A stretch of DNA of 64,000 bases from positions 444,208-508,207 of the forward strand of contig NZ_LMUQ01000026.1 of the NCBI RefSeq assembly GCF_009765865.1, read 5' to 3'. Position numbers and translations under genes: made by a program. Of the stretch, positions 25,839 to 33,986 are shown in pieces. Source of the DNA: Acidisoma sp. L85. GTDB taxonomy: Bacteria; Pseudomonadota; Alphaproteobacteria; Acetobacterales; Acetobacteraceae. The notes under the pieces were generated by a model. The model was not told the DNA's origin and did no database searches. It was given only the letters and a program-made list of their open reading frames with translations. Numbering within the stretch: position 1 is the stretch's first letter; every line of letters starts with the position of its first letter.

Positions 25839-27038
25839 ATGATCCGAACGGCCTACGCTCGCGACGTGCATGCTTCGACGGCGGTGCGGTCGTGCCGCGA
25901 TCAGTTGGGACCGGACAGGCCCGAACTCGTCCTGGCCTTCATTGGTGGCAAGCATCCGCCGGAGGCAGCACTAAGCGCCCTGAGGGATGCGTTCGGCGAT
26001 GTTCCGCTCGCGGGCGGATCGGCGGCTGGCGTGATTGCCGGGACGGCCTTTGGCTATAGCGGGTTCGAGATCGGGCTTATCACCTTCACCGGCGCTAACG
26101 TGACTCCGCGGATTTTCACCACCCGCGATCTTCTGGCCGACGAACGCGCGGCGGGGCTTGGGCTGGGCGTGGTCGTTCAAGGCAACTCGATCGATGGCTC
26201 GGCCGTCATGCTGTTGTTCGACAGCGTGGCGAATGTCTCGCCGCTGCGATTGCATCCGGCGAGCCAGCTCATGGAAGGGTTCCAGGAAGGGCTCGGGGGG
26301 CGCGCGCTTCACGTTATCGGCGGCGGTCTGCTCACCGACATCAATATCTCTGACGGCTGGGTGTTTGAGGGCGGCGAGGTGCGCAAGCACGCCATGGCGG
26401 CGCTGGTCTTCCCGCCGAATTTGCGTGCGACGACGGTCATCCTGCACGGCTGCCGTCCCGTCAGCACATTCATGGAGATCACGCGCATCAATGGGCCGGA
26501 GGTGTTGGAGCTGGATGGTCAGCCAGCGCTTACGGTCGTCGAACGCATGCTCGGGCTCGAGCTTGGAACAACGAGCGGACAGCAGCTCTCCTTGGTCGCG
26601 ACGCTGGGCCAGAAGCAGGGCGATCCCTTCGCGCCCTACGACGAAAATAACTACGTCAACCGGCTCATCCTGCGTGCGGATCCCGCCGCGGGCTCGATTA
26701 CTTTGTTCGAGCCTGACTTCGCCGTCGGCACGCGGGTCCAGATCATGAGTCGCGACAACTCGCTGATGCTGGATTCGGTGGAGCGCGGCGTCGCGGATCT
26801 CAAGACCCGCATTTCCGGACAGGACTGCGTACTGGGCCTCTATATCGACTGCGCCGGGCGCGCCAGCGTGATGAGCGGAGCCGCGACGGAGGAAGCCGAG
26901 CTTGTGATAAGCAGCCTCGCGCCGGCCTTCCCCTTCATGGGCTTTTATTCGGGCGTGGAGATCGCCCCCTTCGCCGGCAATTACAGCCGGCCGCTCGACT
27001 GGACCGGCGTGCTGAGTATCCTCCAGCGGGACTCATGA
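25839..27038 (+). CDS. FIST-domain sensory protein
   Basis: The 399-residue soluble protein has an N-terminal FIST_N domain (ELVLAFIGGKHPPEAALSAL, then PLAGGSAAGVIAGTAFGYSG) and a C-terminal FIST_C domain (SLVATLGQKQGDPFAPYDEN, then FPFMGFYSGVEIAPF). FIST domains are ligand-sensing modules. One subgroup (NosP) binds haem and nitric oxide and is usually encoded next to a histidine kinase or a cyclic-di-GMP enzyme. This gene lies between a PleD-like diguanylate cyclase 20 bp upstream and a histidine kinase overlapping by 4 nt, so it probably supplies the sensory input for that pathway. Haem ligation cannot be judged from sequence alone; several His residues are available (RALHVIGGG, VRKHAMA, ILHGCRP). 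Confidence 0.82.
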   Translation: MIRTAYARDVHASTAVRSCRDQLGPDRPELVLAFIGGKHPPEAALSALRDAFGDVPLAGGSAAGVIAGTAFGYSGFEIGLITFTGANVTPRIFTTRDLLADERAAGLGLGVVVQGNSIDGSAVMLLFDSVANVSPLRLHPASQLMEGFQEGLGGRALHVIGGGLLTDINISDGWVFEGGEVRKHAMAALVFPPNLRATTVILHGCRPVSTFMEITRINGPEVLELDGQPALTVVERMLGLELGTTSGQQLSLVATLGQKQGDPFAPYDENNYVNRLILRADPAAGSITLFEPDFAVGTRVQIMSRDNSLMLDSVERGVADLKTRISGQDCVLGLYIDCAGRASVMSGAATEEAELVISSLAPAFPFMGFYSGVEIAPFAGNYSRPLDWTGVLSILQRDS

Positions 27039-28396
27039 GCGGCGAGCTTGCGGGCAAGATCGAGCGGCTCGAACGCGAGCTGCAATACTACCAGCGCGAA
27101 TATAACGAGATCGGCGCGAGGCTGTTACGGCTGCAAGAGGAGCAAAGCCGAGCCTCACGGGAGGCGCGGCGCAGCCGGATCGTCGCGCGGCTGATTCGGG
27201 GCGCCTATCAGATCGTCAACCGCGATATGCCGGCCGAAGCGATCGGCGAGCCGCTGCTGGCGTCGATCGCGGACACTTCCGTCTGCGACCGCGCGGCCTT
27301 CCTGACCGAGGATCCCGCCACGCCGGGCCGCTTCGTGATCGAGCACGGCTTGGGGCCAAAGGTCGGCGCCCAGGTGACGCTGGAGCAACCGCCGAGCTTT
27401 CTGTACACCGCTTCGGGCCAGAAAATCGGACCGGCCGGAGAAGCGCTGGCGGCTTTGCTCGGAGTACCTTACCTGCTCTGGGCCTATGAGCCTGCCAGCC
27501 GGCGGGCGCTGCTGTTGGGTAATCATACCGAAGGCAATATCCATCGCCCTTTCGAAGCCAGCGACCAGGAACTGGTTGAAGGCGCGCTGTCCGTCTACAT
27601 CGACGTGCTGCTACGCAAACTCGCCGAGACCACATTGCGTCAGGCCGCGACGGCCGCCGAAGAGGCGAGCAATGCGCGCGCCCGGTTCCTCGCGACCTTG
27701 AGCCATGAGCTGCGCACGCCACTCAATGCGATCATCGGATTCTCGGAGCTTCTGTTGGATAGCGGGACACGGCCACCTGACCGTGAGGAGTTCGCGCGGC
27801 AGATTCTAGACGCCGGCCAGAGCCTGCTTTCGCTGGTCCGGGACATTCTCGATTTCTCCAGCCTCAGCAATGCGGTGCCGCGGTTGCAGTTGGACTGGGT
27901 TCCGGTTGGCCAGCTGTTGCAGGCGTCGGTGCGGGCCTTCGCGGCGGAGACCGCCTCGCGCGGGATCGTCGTCGAGCTGCTTCCGGTGGTGCCGAGGCTG
28001 CAAAGCTTCATCGATTACGACCGGTTCAGGCAGATCCTCTCGAACCTCCTCGGCAATGCCATCAAGTTCACGCCGACCGGTGGCAAGATCACCGTCTCGG
28101 CGCGCAGCACGACGCGAGATGGCGTAGAGATTGCCATTCGCGATAGCGGCATCGGCATGCAGCCGGAGGATATTCCGCGCGCGCTTGAGCCTTTCGTACA
28201 GCTTGAGAACACTCTGAGCCGCAGGTTTCCCGGCACTGGCTTGGGCTTGCCGATCGCCAGGCAGCTGACCGAAGCGCATCAGGGGAAGTTGATCATCGAC
28301 AGCGCAGACGGTCGCGGCACCACCGTGATGGTCATCGTGCCGCCGAGCAGGATGCGCCTCGCGCCGGACGCGGCCGCAGGCGCCTCGCCCGGGTGA
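27035..28396 (+). CDS. Soluble hybrid-less histidine kinase (GAF-like, HisKA, HATPase)
   Basis: This 453-residue kinase has no transmembrane segment. Residues 1-50 form a coiled coil (GKIERLERELQYYQREYNEI). Residues ~50-190 resemble a GAF-like input domain. HisKA begins near residue 210, with the phospho-acceptor His224 in TLSHELRTPLNAIIGFSE. The HATPase domain shows the N box QILSNLLGNAIKFTP, G1 box IRDSGIGM, F box EPFVQLENT and G2 box GTGLGLPIARQL. The start overlaps the FIST gene stop by 4 nt, so the two are translationally coupled. It is expected to phosphorylate the upstream PleD-like regulator, with the FIST protein modulating autophosphorylation. That circuit is inferred from gene order. 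Confidence 0.87.
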   Translation: MSGELAGKIERLERELQYYQREYNEIGARLLRLQEEQSRASREARRSRIVARLIRGAYQIVNRDMPAEAIGEPLLASIADTSVCDRAAFLTEDPATPGRFVIEHGLGPKVGAQVTLEQPPSFLYTASGQKIGPAGEALAALLGVPYLLWAYEPASRRALLLGNHTEGNIHRPFEASDQELVEGALSVYIDVLLRKLAETTLRQAATAAEEASNARARFLATLSHELRTPLNAIIGFSELLLDSGTRPPDREEFARQILDAGQSLLSLVRDILDFSSLSNAVPRLQLDWVPVGQLLQASVRAFAAETASRGIVVELLPVVPRLQSFIDYDRFRQILSNLLGNAIKFTPTGGKITVSARSTTRDGVEIAIRDSGIGMQPEDIPRALEPFVQLENTLSRRFPGTGLGLPIARQLTEAHQGKLIIDSADGRGTTVMVIVPPSRMRLAPDAAAGASPG

Positions 28397-28415
28397 CGGC
28401 CGGTAACCACGCCGC

Positions 28416-29603
28416 TCATCCCAGCAGGTCGGCTGGAGCACGCGCCAGCGCCCCAAGATTCTCATTGATCGCGCGGAATAGCCCCCAGGTATCGACGTAG
28501 TTGAGCGGGAAGCCCGGGCAGCCGGCCTCCAGATCGGCCTGACGCGCGTGAGCGTAGTCCGTCCAGCGCTTATTCGCTGGCCGCCGATGGTGGAAGTCAT
28601 GGCAGGGCGCATCGCCCACGAGTACGAACAAGCGCACGAAGAGCTGCACCGTCAGCATGTTCGTCCACCAGATGAGCCAAGCAGCGAGACCAGGCAGAGT
28701 TGTGGCGCGGGCCTCGGGCGGCCGCACGCCTGGAAAGACGCCGGCTGTGGCTTGACACACCAGGTCGGGGCCGCGGCGGATGAGGACTTCGACCGGCGGC
28801 ACACGATGCTCGCACAGGATGCGAAAGACAGTCGCGATTTGCAGCAGGACCGTAACGGGCAGTACGACAGCGACAAAGAAGATGCCAAGCATGTGCGTCA
28901 AGGCGGCGAGGATCAGAAGCGTGCCCCAGGCCCCGATGCCGATGAGGTTGTGCGAGCGCTCATGCGATCCCAAGCTGCCGCGAATGCGCTTGTAGAGGAA
29001 GCGCCCGTGGAACAGGGGAGAAACCAGATCGACCAGTAACCGGCGCCAGAGCTCGTGGCGATCCAGAGACGGCGCGAGGTCACAGATCCCGAGGATGAAG
29101 TCGGTGAATTCGTCATCGTCGGTGAAGAGCTTCTTCGCGTTGTGGTGCAGCATATGTTCGCTCTGGTAACGATCGAAGTGCTTGAACAACAGGACTGCCG
29201 AAACCACCCGCCCCACTGTCCTGTTGCGCGCCCGCGTGCGGAATATCGTGCCATGCGCACAATGGTGGAAGATCACGACCTGGAAGACGCCGAGCCCCGA
29301 AGTGGTTGCCAGCAGGCCTGACACCAGAAGCAACCAGAACAACGGCTCCTGCACAGTCATAAAGGAAATCGCCAGTGCGGACAGGGCGCAGCCGCCGGCA
29401 ACGAGGAGAGCGGCCTCCCGGACGAAGGCCAGCGGCGATTTCGGGGCAGGCTCCTCACCCGGGGCCGGCTTCGCGGTGATCCAAGTTAGTAACGGTTGCA
29501 CCCAGGAAGGAAGTCGCATCGCCATTTCGGCGCGGGGATCGTAGCGTATCGAGGTGCCAAGCTGCACCGGCTGTGGCGAAAGTGCGAGTTCCGAGGCGTA
29601 CAT
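28416..29603 (-). CDS. Membrane fatty-acid desaturase family protein
   Basis: This 395-residue integral-membrane di-iron enzyme has the three histidine boxes of the desaturase/hydroxylase superfamily: HHCAHG, HMLHHNAKK and HDFHHRRP. Hydrophobic pairs lie between residues ~70-120 and ~230-270. Such enzymes insert a double bond or hydroxyl group into acyl chains or carotenoid-like substrates using O2 and an electron donor. The long cytoplasmic N-terminus (~50 residues) is unremarkable. The ATG is at 29603 with AAGGATCC just upstream. No ferredoxin or reductase gene is adjacent. It is convergent with the signalling operon and divergent from the nitrile-hydratase genes. Substrate and regiospecificity are not predictable here. 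Confidence 0.85.
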   Translation of the reverse strand: MYASELALSPQPVQLGTSIRYDPRAEMAMRLPSWVQPLLTWITAKPAPGEEPAPKSPLAFVREAALLVAGGCALSALAISFMTVQEPLFWLLLVSGLLATTSGLGVFQVVIFHHCAHGTIFRTRARNRTVGRVVSAVLLFKHFDRYQSEHMLHHNAKKLFTDDDEFTDFILGICDLAPSLDRHELWRRLLVDLVSPLFHGRFLYKRIRGSLGSHERSHNLIGIGAWGTLLILAALTHMLGIFFVAVVLPVTVLLQIATVFRILCEHRVPPVEVLIRRGPDLVCQATAGVFPGVRPPEARATTLPGLAAWLIWWTNMLTVQLFVRLFVLVGDAPCHDFHHRRPANKRWTDYAHARQADLEAGCPGFPLNYVDTWGLFRAINENLGALARAPADLLG

Positions 29604-30417
29604 GTAGGGATCCTTCAGGGTCGTTGAGCGAGGTTTCGGACCGGCCAGGTTCCGAAGAGCAAGGCAGTCGGAGCAGTCCAGCAGACTTTACTTAATTTTT
29701 TTTTAGAAACGAGAACTTCATCTATCGGGCGAGCCTTGCTTTGCAACCGCCTTACCGGATGGCACAGGGTTCGGCGCCAGAGGTCTGTCGCGCATCGGTC
29801 GAGCAGGCCGTGGCGAGGACTGTACTGCACCCGTTGGAGGCCGCGCCGCGGCGCCTGGAAACAGGATCACTCATCATCAAGTGTCCGGTGCCAGGTTCGT
29901 AAGCCCCTCACGTTGGGCCTATTTCTCAGCTTGGTTTGACCTATCCCGGCTCGGCGAACCGGTAGCGGAACTCTGCCTTTGGTCAGACTTCATACGCTTT
30001 CTCGAACGATTCTTCGAGAGCTCGCGCGCCAGCGAGAGACGGTGTTGTTTCAGCCGGCAGCCTTTCGGCGCTCCCAATCACCTTACCGCAAGACGTATTT
30101 TTGGACAAAACTAGCCACGATTTTTGATTATTTCGTCAATGAGACCAACGCTTGTTCTAATTTTGCAATGACACCCGCCAGTGTAACAGTATTTTAGACT
30201 TTTTAAGTGAAATTGTTGCCTTTCTGTAACGCTCTGTAAAATCCGCATTGGCGATAGGCTTGGCCTCGCTATCACAATCGTTGAGGCTGCATGAGACGCG
30301 AGCAATTGAAGGATCGCGCGGCGCCATCCTTGGCGGTGAGGCAGTATCGAACGCGGTTCTCGGCCAGGGGCCGGGTTATCCGTTTCGTTCCTTTGGCAAG
30401 ACGGGTATCCTGCCCCC
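29604..30417. other. Long divergent intergenic region upstream of the nitrile-hydratase-like operon
   Basis: These 814 bp contain no supported gene; the short open frames lack coding signs and family motifs. The stretch 30110-30245 is clearly more AT-rich than its surroundings. It should carry the promoters of the leftward desaturase and the rightward nitrile-hydratase genes, probably with regulatory sites. Confidence 0.5.
30213..30240 (+). promoter_or_regulatory. Candidate promoter for the nitrile-hydratase-like operon
   Basis: TTGTTG (30213-30218) and TGTAAA (30235-30240) are separated by 16 nt in an AT-rich island about 180 bp upstream of the first gene. The match to sigma-70 is moderate, and the position was chosen by eye. 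Confidence 0.3.
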
Positions 30418-30729
30418 ATGGAGCGAGATGTCCCCCGCGCGATGCACGACCTTGGTGGTGTGCCACGCTATATGTGCGATGCGATCGACGCCGAGCCGCA
30501 CGAACTGACGGCATTCGACCGCGAAGTTGACGCGATCCGGCAGTTGCTCGGTATGAAGCAGGTCATGTCCGTCGACGAATTGCGGCGGGGAGTCGAGGCG
30601 CTGTCCGAGGAGGATTATCTTCGGATGACCTATTACCAGCGCTGGCTGCGTTCGATCACCGCGACGCTCCTCGCCAAAAACGTCGTCACTGCCGCGGAAC
30701 TGCAGGCTGCCTTGGAGGCGACGCCATGA
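30418..30729 (+). CDS. Nitrile hydratase family, beta-subunit N-terminal half (separate polypeptide)
   Basis: The 103-residue product corresponds to the N-terminal helical half of nitrile hydratase beta (also homologous to the P14K-type activators). It opens with MHDLGGVPRY. The region LRRGVEALSEEDYLRMTYYQ aligns with the conserved beta segment 'FR.GVE.M....YL...YY..W'. Its Arg is the counterpart of the beta-Arg that hydrogen-bonds the oxidised cysteine claw, and its Tyr pair lines the active site. The protein stops where an intact beta subunit would continue into its SH3-like domain; that domain is encoded by the next gene, overlapping by 4 nt. The start could also be the ATG at 30442; neither start has a clear ribosome binding site. 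Such splitting is known in thiocyanate hydrolase and toyocamycin nitrile hydratase. Confidence 0.72.
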   Translation: MERDVPRAMHDLGGVPRYMCDAIDAEPHELTAFDREVDAIRQLLGMKQVMSVDELRRGVEALSEEDYLRMTYYQRWLRSITATLLAKNVVTAAELQAALEATP

Positions 30730-31007
30730 TCGCGCCCGGAACCCAGGTTCGCGTTCGGGACGATTGGCCGGAAACACGCGGACCCTGCCATATCCGGACG
30801 CCGCATTATGTGCGCGGCGAGATCGGAACGGTGCTCCGGCATCTCGGCGACTATCCAAATCCTGAGGACCTTGCCTTCGGCCGCCCCGCCCAACGGCTGC
30901 CGCTCTACCACGTCCAGTTCAAGCGGTACGGCCTATGGGATGGCGGTCGTGCGGACGATGACATCCTCATCGAAATCTTCGGCCCCTGGTTGGAGACATC
31001 TTCGTGA
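30726..31007 (+). CDS. Nitrile hydratase family, beta-subunit C-terminal SH3-like half (separate polypeptide)
   Basis: The 93-residue product matches the SH3-like barrel that forms the C-terminal half of nitrile hydratase beta. It begins APGTQVRVRDDWPETRG. HIRTPHYVRGEIGTVLRH contains the conserved 'TR.P.YVRG..G' box, including the second Arg that contacts the metal-bound cysteines in intact enzymes. It ends LYHVQFKRYGLWDG and ILIEIFGPWLE, standard for the domain. It overlaps the genes on both sides by 4 nt (ATGA), so three tightly coupled cistrons encode one enzyme. It should assemble with the other two products as a hetero-oligomer. Confidence 0.75.
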   Translation: MIAPGTQVRVRDDWPETRGPCHIRTPHYVRGEIGTVLRHLGDYPNPEDLAFGRPAQRLPLYHVQFKRYGLWDGGRADDDILIEIFGPWLETSS

Positions 31008-31585
31008 ACATCGCCGAATTGGATAGCGACGCGCTGCTGATAGCATTGCGGCGGGTGCTGGCGGCGAAGGGGATCGCCTCGGAGGAAGAAATCACCGAGC
31101 GCATCGCGATCACCGATGCCGCCTCCCCGGCGGGAGGCGCGCGCATGGTCGCCAAGGCGTGGATGGATGAAGACTACCGGGAGCTTATGCTGACGGATGG
31201 GGCGCGCGCTGCTGAGACGCTCGGCATCCCGATGCGCGGAATGCCGCCGCTCGGCGTGCTGGAGAATACGACCGAGGTCCACCACCTAGTCGTCTGCACC
31301 CTGTGCAGTTGCTATCCAAGGGCGGTTCTCGGCTATCCGCCCTTCTGGTTCAAATCGGTCAGCTACCGGGCGCGCGCGGTTCGCGATCCGCGCGGCGTTC
31401 TTCTCGAGTGGGGAACCGATCTTCCCGAGCAGGTAACGCTCCGGGTAGTTGATAGCACCGCGGATTATCGCTGGATGGTGCTGCCGATGCGTCCGGACGG
31501 CACTGAAGGTTGGTCGGAGGAGCGCCTGGCGAGCATCATCCGTGAGGGCGACATGATCGGCGTGACCGTGCCGCAGGCGGGTTGA
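31004..31585 (+). CDS. Cobalt-type nitrile hydratase family alpha subunit
   Basis: The 193-residue metal-binding subunit carries the claw motif VCTLCSC (Cys98, Cys101, Ser102, Cys103), in which Cys residues become sulfinic/sulfenic acids around non-corrin Co(III). Thr at position 99 marks the cobalt form; iron enzymes have Ser. The surrounding conserved parts are ITDAASPAGGARMVAKAWM-like N-terminal sequence, VLGYPPFWFKSVSYRARAVR, and the C-terminal GTEGWSEERLASIIREGDM. The residues after the claw read YPRAVLG, whereas most nitrile hydratases have YPWPVLG, so an active-site Trp is replaced by Arg. Likely activities are nitrile hydration to amide or, less likely, thiocyanate hydrolysis; the protein is shorter than thiocyanate hydrolase gamma. 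No separate cobalt chaperone gene or amidase is adjacent. Confidence 0.8.
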   Translation: MNIAELDSDALLIALRRVLAAKGIASEEEITERIAITDAASPAGGARMVAKAWMDEDYRELMLTDGARAAETLGIPMRGMPPLGVLENTTEVHHLVVCTLCSCYPRAVLGYPPFWFKSVSYRARAVRDPRGVLLEWGTDLPEQVTLRVVDSTADYRWMVLPMRPDGTEGWSEERLASIIREGDMIGVTVPQAG

Positions 31586-31598
31586 GAGGAACCGTGAG

Positions 31599-32336
31599 CT
31601 ACTTCCGCGGCTTCTTGGGCCCCGGCACCTGCATCAGGGCAAGGCGGTCGTCTTCGAGAACCAGCGCCGTAAGCTTACCGCCATAAACCGCGCCCGTATC
31701 GATACCGATACGGTTTGGACGTAGCGTCACCTCGCTGCGTGGTGTGTGCCCATGCACTACCACCGCCTCGTGTGTCGCGGCGGAGGAGAGGAAAGGCTCC
31801 CGGATCCAGACCAGATCCTCATTGTTCTGCTGATCGAGCGACAGCCCTGGCCGAATGCCGGCATGGGTGAAGAAATAACCGCCGAGGCGAAGGCATGGCC
31901 GCGCCTCCCGCAGGACGGCAAGCTGCTCGGGCGGGATCAAGGCCGCCCAATCCTCCGGGCGGCTGCGCTTGGGAATGCCCCAATCGGCGAGGCAAGCGTC
32001 ACCGCCCTGGCGCCGCCAATGGCGCGCCGCATCGCCGCCTTCCATCATCGCCTCAAGACAGAGCGCCTCATGATTGCCGAGCAGATTGATGAGGCGCCCA
32101 GGAATCGGAGAGCCGGCGGCTACCCGCGCCAGCACGGCGGCATTATCCGGACCTCGGTCGATCAGGTCACCGAGATGGACCACCAGTGGCTCCAACGCCG
32201 GACGGGCGTCGTAATCCTCCGCGATCATGCCGAGGATCGCAGCATGGGAGGCGGCGCAGCCGTGCACGTCCCCGATCGCGTAGACGCGCAGGCCGCGAGG
32301 AAGTGCTGAAGGTGCCGGCCTGAACTCAAGAGACAT
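31599..32336 (-). CDS. Calcineurin-like metallophosphoesterase (PPP/ApaH-like)
   Basis: The 245-residue phosphatase has the PPP-family metal-binding signature in order: YAIGDVHGC (residues ~17-25), VVHLGDLIDRGPDN, LLGNHEALCLEAM, FFTHAGIRPG and VVVHGHTPRSEV. It probably hydrolyses phosphoproteins or dinucleoside polyphosphates; the family does not allow a choice. The start is placed at the ATG at 32336, where conserved sequence begins shortly afterwards. The frame remains open to 32498, but those 54 residues are Arg/Pro-rich and resemble non-coding sequence. The gene is convergent with the nitrile-hydratase operon (13-bp gap) and divergent from the ABC exporter. A second member of the family lies at 47890-48771. 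Confidence 0.85.
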   Translation of the reverse strand: MSLEFRPAPSALPRGLRVYAIGDVHGCAASHAAILGMIAEDYDARPALEPLVVHLGDLIDRGPDNAAVLARVAAGSPIPGRLINLLGNHEALCLEAMMEGGDAARHWRRQGGDACLADWGIPKRSRPEDWAALIPPEQLAVLREARPCLRLGGYFFTHAGIRPGLSLDQQNNEDLVWIREPFLSSAATHEAVVVHGHTPRSEVTLRPNRIGIDTGAVYGGKLTALVLEDDRLALMQVPGPKKPRK

Positions 32337-32416
32337 CCCTATAGCTAACCTCGGCTTGCCGAGTCGGCGATAGAGGGGGCTCGACAGCTTCGGCGCGCGG
32401 CGGCACAGGGAGGCCC

Positions 32417-33163
32417 ATGGATGCGATCCGCGTGACGGGCCTGACCAAGCATTATGGCGAGACCGTCGCGGTGGATAATATTGCCTTCGCGGTGCCACGG
32501 GGCGCGACCGTTGGACTGCTCGGCGGCAACGGGGCCGGCAAATCGACGACGATCGCCATGCTGCTCGGACTATTGGTTCCGAGTGGTGGGCGGATCGAGG
32601 TTCTGGGCCACGACATGGCGCGGGACCGCTTCGCAGCCCTGGCCCGCATGAATTTCTCCTCGCCCTATATCGCTCTGCCCGGGCGGCTGACGGTGCGGGA
32701 GAACCTCACCGTCTACGCACACTTATACAATGTGAAGCGCGCCGACCGGCGCATCGCGGAACTCGCGGAGGAACTCAACCTCGGGGAGCTGATGAACCGT
32801 CCGGCCGGTCAGCTTTCGGCCGGGCAGAAGACGCGGGTGGCGCTCGCGAAATCGCTTATCAACCGTCCGGAGGTGCTGCTGCTGGACGAACCGACCGCGA
32901 GCCTCGATCCAGATACGGGCGACCTGGTGAGGGGCTGGCTGGAGCGGTATCGCGCGGAATCCGGCTGCTCGATGCTGCTCGCCTCTCACAATATGGCGGA
33001 GGTCGAGCGGCTCTGCGGGCAGGTCTTCATGCTGCGGCGGGGTCGCATCGTGGATGAGGGCAGCCCGAGCATGCTGCTGGCGCGCTATGACCGGGACACG
33101 CTCGAGGATGTCTTCCTCGATATCGCGCGCGATCGCCGGCAGGGCACGGAGGTCCCGGCATGA
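32417..33163 (+). CDS. ABC-2 type exporter, ATP-binding protein
   Basis: The 248-residue ATPase shows Walker A LLGGNGAGKSTTIAML, the family-typical FSSPYIALPGRLTVRENL after the Q-loop position, the signature LSAGQKTRVALAKSL, Walker B VLLLDEPTASLD and the H-loop LASHNMAEV. It is similar to NodI/DrrA-like subunits of ABC-2 exporters, which move polysaccharides, lipids or drugs outwards. The ATG at 32417 has GGGAGGC directly upstream. Its stop overlaps the start of the permease gene by 4 nt. The cargo is unknown. Confidence 0.87.
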   Translation: MDAIRVTGLTKHYGETVAVDNIAFAVPRGATVGLLGGNGAGKSTTIAMLLGLLVPSGGRIEVLGHDMARDRFAALARMNFSSPYIALPGRLTVRENLTVYAHLYNVKRADRRIAELAEELNLGELMNRPAGQLSAGQKTRVALAKSLINRPEVLLLDEPTASLDPDTGDLVRGWLERYRAESGCSMLLASHNMAEVERLCGQVFMLRRGRIVDEGSPSMLLARYDRDTLEDVFLDIARDRRQGTEVPA

Positions 33164-33972
33164 GCCGGGCTTCGCTGCGGCGGATCTGGGGACTGCTCTA
33201 CCGCCACATCTGCCTCTATCGCCGCTCATGGCCGAGACTGTTGGAACTCGCCTATTGGCCGATCCTGCAGATGTGCATCTGGGGCTTTACGGCGCAATTC
33301 CTCACCCAACGGATGAGTGGCGCTGGCGGCGGGCTGATGGTCGCGGGAACCTCGCTACTGGCGGGTGTGCTGCTCTGGGAAGTCGCGCTGCGGAGCCAGA
33401 TGGGTGTCGCGGTGAGCTTCCTGGAGGAGATCTGGTCGCGCAATCTCGGCCATGTTTTCGTCAGCCCATTGCGCCCTTGGGAGCTGATCGCCGGGCTGAT
33501 TGGGGTCGCTACCATGCGGGTCGCGCTGGGTCTTCTGCCGGCGATCCTGCTGGCCTGGGTGCTCTATGCCTTCAACCTTTTCTCGCTCGGACCAGTGCTC
33601 GTGCTGTTCTTCGCGAACCTCATGATCATGGGCTGGGCGGTGGCGCTGGGTGTGGTCTCGCTGATCCTGCGCCATGGCGCGGGAGCCGAGGCGCTTGCCT
33701 GGTCCCTGCTTTTCGGCCTAACGCCGCTCTCCGCGGTGTTCTATCCGGTTTCTGTCTTGCCCGTCTGGCTGCAGCCCGTCTCGCGGGCGATCCCGGCGAC
33801 CCATGTTTTCGAGGGGATGCGCGCGGCACTGCATTCAGGGCATATCGCCTGGGAGCAGCTTGGCTGGGCGGCGGGCCTCAACTGTATCTGGCTGATCCTG
33901 GCGAGCCTGCTCTTCGCCAGCCAGTTTCGCGCCGCAAGGGTTCGCGGCGCTCTGATCACCATCGGCGAGTAG
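33160..33972 (+). CDS. ABC-2 type exporter, permease
   Basis: The 270-residue membrane subunit has six predicted transmembrane helices and the ABC-2 layout: a basic cytoplasmic N-terminus (SRASLRRIWGLLYRHICLYR), helices from ~residue 25, and the conserved C-terminal segment VFYPVSVLPVWLQPVSRAIP followed by THVFEGMRAAL. This resembles NodJ-type permeases. It is coupled to the ATPase by a 4-nt overlap and followed 14 bp later by a histidine-phosphatase gene, so the three probably form one transcription unit. Confidence 0.86.
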   Translation: MSRASLRRIWGLLYRHICLYRRSWPRLLELAYWPILQMCIWGFTAQFLTQRMSGAGGGLMVAGTSLLAGVLLWEVALRSQMGVAVSFLEEIWSRNLGHVFVSPLRPWELIAGLIGVATMRVALGLLPAILLAWVLYAFNLFSLGPVLVLFFANLMIMGWAVALGVVSLILRHGAGAEALAWSLLFGLTPLSAVFYPVSVLPVWLQPVSRAIPATHVFEGMRAALHSGHIAWEQLGWAAGLNCIWLILASLLFASQFRAARVRGALITIGE

Positions 33973-33986
33973 GGATTTTCAGCGGC

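Noticed and set aside
30418-30729. First nitrile-hydratase gene as a P14K-type cobalt activator instead of a beta half
   Set aside because: Activators are homologous to this region, but the following SH3-like gene lacks its own N-terminal half. A split beta subunit accounts for both. The activator role cannot be fully excluded.
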